Notes under the pieces: generated by a model
The model's database searches: none
What the model saw: only the letters and a program-made list of their open reading frames with translations
What the model was told of the DNA's origin: nothing
Shown: one piece after another, positions 4,816 to 8,913 of the stretch
Position numbering within the stretch: position 1 is the first letter of the stretch
Layout: the number at the start of each line of letters is the position of its first letter
From: Actinomycetota bacterium
Lineage (GTDB): Bacteria; Actinomycetota; Thermoleophilia; Solirubrobacterales; Solirubrobacteraceae
DNA: 8,913 nt
Assembly (NCBI GenBank): GCA_903970315.1
Contig: CAJCIJ010000033.1
Coordinates: forward strand, 1-8,913
Direction of reading: 5' to 3'
Position numbers and translations under genes: made by a program

Positions 4816-6726
4816 ATGACGCCCAGGGACATGGAACGCGCGCTGGCTCGCCATGCGCGCGAGCACGAGGCCCTGGCTCGGCTCAGCGAAGTGGCGCTGC
4901 GCGAGCACCAGCTGCGAACGCTGATCGACGAGATCGTGGCCACGGTCACGGACACGCTTGACGTGCAGATATGCGGTGTCTTGCGTGTGCGCGACGACGA
5001 GGCCGGCATCGACGTGGTCTGCTCGGTCGGGCAGCCCGACCCCCCGTCGGTTGTACCCGTCGGGAAAGCCAGCCATGCGGGCTATGCGCTGGATGCGCGT
5101 GAGACTGTGCTCAGCGACGATCTGACCACCGAGCGGCGGTTTGACGTGGCCCGGTTGGTCGCGCTGGGCATGGGCAGCGGCGTGGCGGTGATCATTGAGG
5201 GTCACGACCGGCCGTTCGGCGTGCTGAGCGTCTACTCCTCGCGCACGGGGCGCTTCAGCGAAGACGACGTGAACTTCCTACAGGCCGTCGCCAACGTGCT
5301 GTCCGCCTCGGTCGATCGGCAGCGCAAGGACGAGGCCACCCGTCACGCGGCTCTTCACGATCCGCTGACGTCGTTGCCCAACCGCACGCTTGCCCTGGAC
5401 CGTCTGGAGCTGGCGCTCGCGCGGCGTCGCCGCGGCGACGCCACGGTGGCGCTCATGCTGATCGACATCGACCGCTTCACCATGGCCAACGAGTCGCTCG
5501 GTCACACCGCGGGGGATCAAGTCCTCGCGGCTCTTGCCACGCGCCTGCGCGAGACCGTGCGTGCCAGCGACACCGCGGCGCGAATTAGCGCCGACGAGTT
5601 CGCCGTGATCTACGAGGGGGCAAGCGATGCCCGCGATGTCGTCGAGCTCGCCCAGCGCATAGCGGCGGCGTTTGGGCGGCCTGTGCAGGTGGACGGAGGC
5701 GAGCGTGCATTCACGGCCAGCATTGGCATCGCCGTTGCCGAGGGCCCAGACGCCACGGCGGCCTCGATGCTGCGCGCTGCCGATGCCGCCATGTACCGTG
5801 CAAAGCAGCGCGGTCCGGGTTCTTACGAACTGTTCGACGGGGCGGTACGCGCTGCGGTGATGTCGCGGCTTCACACCGAGACCGCGCTGCGGCACGCCAT
5901 CAGCGAGGACCAGCTGTGCCTGCACTACCAGCCCATCGTGGAGGTGCCTACGGGCAGGCCAGTCGCCGTGGAGGCGCTCGTTCGCTGGAACCACCCCGAT
6001 CACGGGCTGATTCCGCCACTGGATTTCATCCCGGTCGCTGAGGAGACGGGCATGATCGCCGAGCTGGGCCGTTGGGTGCTTGAGCAGGCATGCAAGCAGG
6101 GTGCCGCCTGGCAGCAGCAGCTCGCTTTGCCCCTGAAGATGTTCGTCAACGTCTCGGGCCTGCAGGTAATCAATCCCGCGTTCGTTGACGAGGTGGCCGA
6201 CATCGCCAAGCGCACCGGGATGCTGCGCGAGTCTCTGGGCCTAGAGGTCACCGAGAGCGTGCTGATCGAGGAGAAGAGCGCCGCCATGGACGTGCTTTCG
6301 CGCCTGCACGACCGCGGCCTGCGCCTGGTGCTCGACGATTTTGGCACCGGCTACTCGTCGCTTGGGTATCTGCGCAGCTTCCCGTTGGACGGCGTCAAGA
6401 TTGACCGCTCTTTCATCGACGGCCTGACCGACGACCGCGACGATGGAGCGATCGTGCGGGCGATCATCGACATGTGCCGCGCGCTGAAGCTCGCAATCGT
6501 GGCCGAGGGCGTGGAGTCAGAAGCCCAGCTTGTGCAGCTGCAGGAGCTTGGCTGCGAGTTCGTGCAGGGGCATCTGCTCTGTCACCCCATGTCGGCGGAG
6601 GAGGTCGGCGAGTTCCTCGCGCGCCATCTGCTCTCAAGTGATGACCTGCGTCTGTTGATGGACGGGCGGTCGGGCGTGCGTGGCCGTCGCCGCCGCAGGC
6701 GCCAAGCCGACGCTGTCAAGGCCTGA
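4816..6726 (+). CDS. GAF-GGDEF-EAL cyclic-di-GMP protein, likely phosphodiesterase
   Basis: A 636-residue cytoplasmic protein with no membrane segment. A GAF sensor domain (about 20-168) is followed by a GGDEF domain starting at HDPLTSLPNR (181-190) and an EAL domain (about 355-605). The GGDEF signature is altered to SADEF (258-262), losing both glycines that hold GTP, so diguanylate cyclase activity is doubtful; the inhibitory site RASD (249-252), five residues before it, is kept. The EAL domain keeps every key residue I can align: E386-A-L, N445, E477, D507-D508 in DDFGTGYSSLGYL, K528, E564 in AEGVE, and Q584. It should therefore hydrolyse c-di-GMP to pGpG, perhaps controlled by the GAF ligand and by GTP or c-di-GMP bound at the GGDEF domain (inference). 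The C-terminus is Arg-rich (VRGRRRRRRQADAVKA, 621-636). The start is ATG at 4816, directly after an in-frame TAG; ATG 4831 is an alternative. Neither has a good ribosome site. Confidence 0.95.
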   Translation: MTPRDMERALARHAREHEALARLSEVALREHQLRTLIDEIVATVTDTLDVQICGVLRVRDDEAGIDVVCSVGQPDPPSVVPVGKASHAGYALDARETVLSDDLTTERRFDVARLVALGMGSGVAVIIEGHDRPFGVLSVYSSRTGRFSEDDVNFLQAVANVLSASVDRQRKDEATRHAALHDPLTSLPNRTLALDRLELALARRRRGDATVALMLIDIDRFTMANESLGHTAGDQVLAALATRLRETVRASDTAARISADEFAVIYEGASDARDVVELAQRIAAAFGRPVQVDGGERAFTASIGIAVAEGPDATAASMLRAADAAMYRAKQRGPGSYELFDGAVRAAVMSRLHTETALRHAISEDQLCLHYQPIVEVPTGRPVAVEALVRWNHPDHGLIPPLDFIPVAEETGMIAELGRWVLEQACKQGAAWQQQLALPLKMFVNVSGLQVINPAFVDEVADIAKRTGMLRESLGLEVTESVLIEEKSAAMDVLSRLHDRGLRLVLDDFGTGYSSLGYLRSFPLDGVKIDRSFIDGLTDDRDDGAIVRAIIDMCRALKLAIVAEGVESEAQLVQLQELGCEFVQGHLLCHPMSAEEVGEFLARHLLSSDDLRLLMDGRSGVRGRRRRRRQADAVKA

Positions 6727-6730
6727 GCGA

Positions 6731-6751
6731 GCGCCGCGCAGGGCGCGGTGC
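6731..6751. terminator. G/C hairpin between convergent genes, probable bidirectional terminator
   Basis: GCGCCGCGC (6731-6739) pairs with GCGCGGTGC (6743-6751) over 9 bp, with a single G-T wobble and a 3-base loop (AGG). It sits 4 bp after the stop of the GGDEF-EAL gene and 20 bp beyond the stop of the convergent dedA-type gene, in a gap of only 45 bp. There is no T-run on either side, which is frequent for terminators in GC-rich actinobacteria. Confidence 0.6.
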
Positions 6752-6771
6752 ACCGACGCTGAAGTGACGAC

Positions 6772-7422
6772 TCAGCTGGGCGTGTGCGCGTCCAGCGGCC
6801 CCGGGTAGGCCAACTCGGCCTCGGCTTCCAGCCGTCGTACGTGGCCGCGGATCCACCACAGCGCTGCCACCACGATCACCGCGGCACCCGCTCCGAGCAC
6901 GAGCTCGAACGTCCCGCGCACGCCCGACAGCGTGGAGCCGGCGTAGTAGAAGCCGAACACGTAGAGCGCCGACCAGATCACGCCGCCGGCTGCGTTGAAG
7001 GCCAGAAAGCGGCGGTATTCCATGCGATTGGCGCCGGCCAGGAATGCCGCGTAGGTTCGCAGCACCGACACGAAGCGCCCGAAGAACACCACCTTTGGCC
7101 CCTGGCGTTCAAAGACCAGCTTGCCCACCTTCATTTTGGCTTCATCCAGGTGCACCTTGGCGCCGTGGCGCCTCAGCAGCGCATAGCCCCCGAAGCGCCC
7201 AATTGCAAAGCCGATGTTGTCGCCCACAACGGCCGCTGCCGATGCCACGAGCCAGATCGCCACGACGTCGAGGTGGTGCGAGGACCCCGCATACAGCGAT
7301 GCCGTGATGAGCATGGTCTCGCCCGGTAGCGGGATGCCCAGGCTCTCAACCATCACGAAGCCGAATACAGCCGCGTAGCCGTAGCTGTTGAGCAGGTCGT
7401 GGAGTGTGTGACTGGAGAACAT
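6772..7422 (-). CDS. DedA-family membrane protein
   Basis: 216 residues, normal for the DedA/SNARE-associated (VTT) family. These inner-membrane proteins support envelope homeostasis, and some move undecaprenyl phosphate or phospholipids across the membrane. Visible marks: VESLGIPLPGETMLI (25-39), with Glu26, the paired prolines and G34-E35 typical of the re-entrant loop; VGDNIGFAIGRFGG (66-79); FFGRFVSVLRTYAAFLAG (113-130), with the conserved R116 and R122; and the following NRMEYRRFLAFNAAGGVIW (132-150). Hydrophobic helices follow, and a charged tail ends the protein. ATG at 7422 was chosen because it begins just before the first helix; the ATG at 7512 would prepend an Arg/Gly-rich stretch and overlap the divergent methyltransferase gene by 54 bp. 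No clear ribosome site is visible. It ends convergently with the GGDEF-EAL gene. Which lipid it handles cannot be read from sequence. Confidence 0.92.
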   Translation of the reverse strand: MFSSHTLHDLLNSYGYAAVFGFVMVESLGIPLPGETMLITASLYAGSSHHLDVVAIWLVASAAAVVGDNIGFAIGRFGGYALLRRHGAKVHLDEAKMKVGKLVFERQGPKVVFFGRFVSVLRTYAAFLAGANRMEYRRFLAFNAAGGVIWSALYVFGFYYAGSTLSGVRGTFELVLGAGAAVIVVAALWWIRGHVRRLEAEAELAYPGPLDAHTPS

Positions 7423-7446
7423 CGCAGCTGGCCTGGGCGGGCGACG

Positions 7447-7452
7447 TAGACT
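7447..7452 (+). promoter_or_regulatory. -10 box (TAGACT) of the RNA methyltransferase gene, leaderless start
   Basis: TAGACT is followed by exactly 6 bases and then ATG at 7459, so transcription would start at or next to the A of the start codon. There is no Shine-Dalgarno before this ATG, which fits a leaderless message. The divergent dedA-type gene starts only 36 bp away, so its promoter must overlap this one. Confidence 0.5.
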
Positions 7453-7458
7453 CCCGGC

Positions 7459-8388
7459 ATGCCTGCCAGTGCGGCGCCCAGCGGCCCCACGCGAGCCCGC
7501 CTCGACAATCATGGCGCAGCGCCGTCGCCGGCGTCCGTGCGACAGCGGGCCACCGAGCTGGTTCGGACATTCACAGACGCCAGGGCCGACTCAGAGCTGG
7601 TGGTGGTGGAGGGGTTCCACGCGCTCAAGCACGCGCTGCGGTTTGGCGCCGCGGTGAGCCACATCGTCTGCTGCGATCGGGTGGCACTTGGCGCTCTGAT
7701 CGCCCACCATGCGCCCGAGCTTGGCGCCGGCGTGGAGGACCGCGCCGAGCAGCTGCCGCGCGAGCAGTTCCGTCGCCTTGGGCCCTATGAGCCCCATACC
7801 GGGGTGGTCTCGATCGCCACGCGGACCCGCTACGACGCCCAGGCGCTTCTGGACAGAGCGGACGCAGCGCCGGTGGTCCTACTCGACGATCCTCGCCACC
7901 GGGGCAACTTCGGCGCCGTGATCAGGGTCGCCGCTGCGGCCGACGCGGCGGGCGTGTTGAACACGGGCACGCAGGACCCCTGGCATTCGGTCGTGGTCCG
8001 TGGGGCCGCCGGGCTTCAGTTTGCGCTGCCCGTCGCCCGCGTGGATGGTCTGCCGGAGCCAGCGGCGGACGCCGCGGCGGCACGTGGGCAGCGGGCGCGG
8101 TCAGAGCGGGCGGCTGGCGCGTGCCACACCGACAGGCCAGTGGTGGCGTTTGACCCCGACGGCGATGAGTTTGTCCCGGGGGTTGTGCCTACACGGGCGC
8201 TTCTGGCGTTCGGGTCTGAGCGCAGCGGTCTCTCCGATGAGTTGCATGCCCGTGCCGACATGCACCTGCGACTGCCCATGCGCGAGGGCGTGTCGAGCCT
8301 GAACCTCGCCACAACAGTGGCGGCTGTGCTCTACAGCTTGCGTCTGTCTGCCGCCCGCCCGCGCCCGTCCGCGGACCCCGCTAGCTGA
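7459..8388 (+). CDS. SpoU/TrmH-family RNA methyltransferase (SPOUT)
   Basis: 309 residues. An N-terminal segment (about 25-120), including ELVVVEGFHALKHALRFG (46-63), is the substrate-binding region placed ahead of many SpoU domains. The SPOUT fold follows: motif 1 is DDPRHRGNFGAVIRVAAAAD (143-162) with N150 and R156; motif 2 is LLAFGSERSGLSDEL (248-262) with E254; motif 3 is LRLPMREGVSSLNLATTVAAVLY (270-292, in parts LRLPMREGV and SSLNLATTVAAVLY) with the S-L-N that binds S-adenosylmethionine at the trefoil knot. These enzymes transfer a methyl group to a ribose 2'-OH in tRNA or rRNA. The exact nucleotide cannot be assigned. The stretch 195-245 between motifs is longer and Ala/Arg-rich, probably a loop insertion. 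ATG at 7459 is the only reasonable start, with a TAGACT box 6 bp upstream. tRNA-Trp follows 33 bp after the stop but has its own -10 box. Confidence 0.92.
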   Translation: MPASAAPSGPTRARLDNHGAAPSPASVRQRATELVRTFTDARADSELVVVEGFHALKHALRFGAAVSHIVCCDRVALGALIAHHAPELGAGVEDRAEQLPREQFRRLGPYEPHTGVVSIATRTRYDAQALLDRADAAPVVLLDDPRHRGNFGAVIRVAAAADAAGVLNTGTQDPWHSVVVRGAAGLQFALPVARVDGLPEPAADAAAARGQRARSERAAGACHTDRPVVAFDPDGDEFVPGVVPTRALLAFGSERSGLSDELHARADMHLRLPMREGVSSLNLATTVAAVLYSLRLSAARPRPSADPAS

Positions 8389-8404
8389 CCGAGCCCGCTG
8401 GACC

Positions 8405-8410
8405 TACAAT
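8405..8410 (+). promoter_or_regulatory. -10 box (TACAAT) of the tRNA-Trp gene
   Basis: TACAAT lies 11 bases before the mature tRNA 5' end, so a short 5' leader for RNase P is expected. It differs from the TATAAT consensus at one base and stands out in GC-rich surroundings. No clear -35 is present; TAGCTG (8382-8387), 17 bp upstream, is the only spaced candidate. Confidence 0.6.
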
Positions 8411-8421
8411 TCCAAGCCGCT

Positions 8422-8492
8422 GGGGGACTGGTGTATCGGTAACACGGTGGTCTCCAAAACCGCAACGCCAGGTTCGATTCCTGGGTCCCCCG
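8422..8492 (+). tRNA. tRNA-Trp (anticodon CCA)
   Basis: A full cloverleaf can be folded by hand. Acceptor: 8422-8428 (GGGGGAC) with 8485-8491 (GTCCCCC). D stem: GTGT 8431-8434 with ACAC 8442-8445. Anticodon stem: GTGGT 8447-8451 with ACCGC 8459-8463 (one G-T pair), with loop CTCCAAA and anticodon CCA at 8454-8456. The variable loop is 4 bases. T stem: CCAGG 8468-8472 with CCTGG 8480-8484 and loop TTCGATT. The discriminator base is G8492, as expected for bacterial tRNA-Trp. The 3' CCA is not encoded and must be added after transcription. Confidence 0.97.
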
Positions 8493-8730
8493 CTTACGAA
8501 GAAGCGCCCGATGCGGCAGAAATGCCTGCAAATGAGCGATTCGGGCGAAATTGGACGTCTTGCCAGGTTCCGCCCGAATCCGGCTGGATCCGGTGTTCTC
8601 CGCGCATTTCGGTCCCTAGGACGGTCCCCTGGAAGGGTGCGCCTTGGCCACCGCAATGCGGCGGCGGTGATGCGTTCGCCGAGCCTGTCGCTTTGCTCGC
8701 CATCCCACCCGTGACATAGGGTGCGCCGCT
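8493..8730. other. Intergenic region after tRNA-Trp with inverted repeats
   Basis: Just after the tRNA, CGCTT (8491-8495) and AAGCG (8502-8506) can form a 5-bp stem, a weak candidate for 3' processing or termination. Further on, GATTCGGGCG (8538-8547) and CGCCCGAATC (8571-8580) are a perfect 10-bp inverted repeat with a 23-base spacer. No T-run follows. The minus-strand open frames across this region show no recognisable protein. secE, which follows tRNA-Trp in many bacteria, is not here. Confidence 0.5.
8717..8722 (+). promoter_or_regulatory. Possible -10 box (TAGGGT) for the right-edge gene
   Basis: TAGGGT lies 8 bases before the GTG at 8731. TTGCTC (8693-8698) stands 18 bp upstream as a possible -35. 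The arrangement suits a leaderless or near-leaderless message, but both boxes are weak. Confidence 0.35.
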
Positions 8731-8913
8731 GTGCAGCAGTCCATCCGGGTAGACAGACCCCACGACGGCGAGACACGCATCACGGTCGCAGACTGGCCAG
8801 ATCCGCACGCCGCCTGGCGGGTGCGGACCAACGATGCCCGTGGTCGCGAGCTGGAGGTTGTGGGCTTCAGCAACTTCGACCAACTCGTGGTGGCCCGCCT
8901 GACCCTCCATGTT
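8731..8913 (+). CDS. Unrecognised protein, N-terminal part (runs off the right edge)
   Basis: Starting at GTG (8731), the frame stays open for 61 codons to the end of the window. The third codon positions are mostly G or C, as in the surrounding genes. The product starts MQQSIRVDRPHDGETRI, contains ITVADWPDPHAAWRVRTNDA, and continues LEVVGFSNFDQLVVARLTLH. It is hydrophilic and beta-rich looking, with no signal peptide or membrane helix. I do not recognise the family. The start is supported only by a possible TAGGGT box upstream. The opposite-strand open frame across the same bases lacks recognisable content and is taken as its shadow. Confidence 0.5.
   Translation, partial: MQQSIRVDRPHDGETRITVADWPDPHAAWRVRTNDARGRELEVVGFSNFDQLVVARLTLHV

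Noticed and set aside
4486..5205. 918-residue version of the beta-helix protein reaching into the GAF gene
   Set aside because: The first 240 residues would be antisense to the GAF-GGDEF-EAL gene and bury the signal peptide in mid-protein.
8494..8910. 138-codon minus-strand frame at the right edge
   Set aside because: No recognisable content; it runs antisense across the inverted repeats and a plus-strand frame with better codon bias, and it stops at the tRNA.

Overview
This is a GC-rich window with seven complete genes, one gene cut at each edge, and one tRNA. It most resembles an actinobacterium of the Thermoleophilia/Solirubrobacterales type. The pointers are the strong G/C bias at third codon positions, leaderless-looking starts, and a large secreted beta-helix protein with a 'choice-of-anchor Q' segment followed by an Ile/Val/Thr-rich beta domain, a combination I associate with that order. 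The lineage is an inference from style and families, not from a marker gene.

Positions 1-34 are not genomic. They match the Illumina read-1 adapter, so the left edge is a contig end carrying untrimmed adapter. Directly after it lies the C-terminal end of a cysteine dioxygenase (+). It overlaps tail-to-tail by 8 bp with a minus-strand operon that reads arsR -> AHSA1-like gene -> DHA2-type MFS exporter (2327 down to 263). The three operon genes are joined by 4-base start/stop overlaps (TTGA, then GTGA), which points to translational coupling. The middle gene encodes only the first and last parts of an AHSA1/SRPBCC fold, as if about half of the protein had been removed in frame. A 12-bp imperfect inverted repeat surrounds the arsR start codon and is the best operator candidate. 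Upstream of arsR are three tandem copies of an 18-19 bp repeat, then the 3' end of the beta-helix gene (4485-2449, minus).

A 330-bp intergenic region separates the beta-helix gene from a divergent gene (4816-6726, +) for a GAF-GGDEF-EAL cyclic-di-GMP protein. Its cyclase signature is degenerate (SADEF), its RxxD inhibitory site is kept, and its EAL phosphodiesterase residues are complete. A G/C hairpin lies between the 3' ends of this gene and a convergent DedA-family membrane protein gene (7422-6772, minus). DedA is divergent from a SpoU/TrmH-type RNA methyltransferase gene (7459-8388, +). After that come a TACAAT promoter, tRNA-Trp(CCA) and an unrecognised gene running off the right edge.

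Functionally the window looks like ordinary chromosome: a regulated efflux operon, a signalling enzyme, an envelope protein, membrane maintenance and RNA modification. I found no transposase, integrase, CRISPR array or phage gene. The parts most worth a second look are the half-size AHSA1 gene kept between its usual partner arsR and an exporter, the palindrome at the arsR start, and the mixed GGDEF/EAL active-site state.
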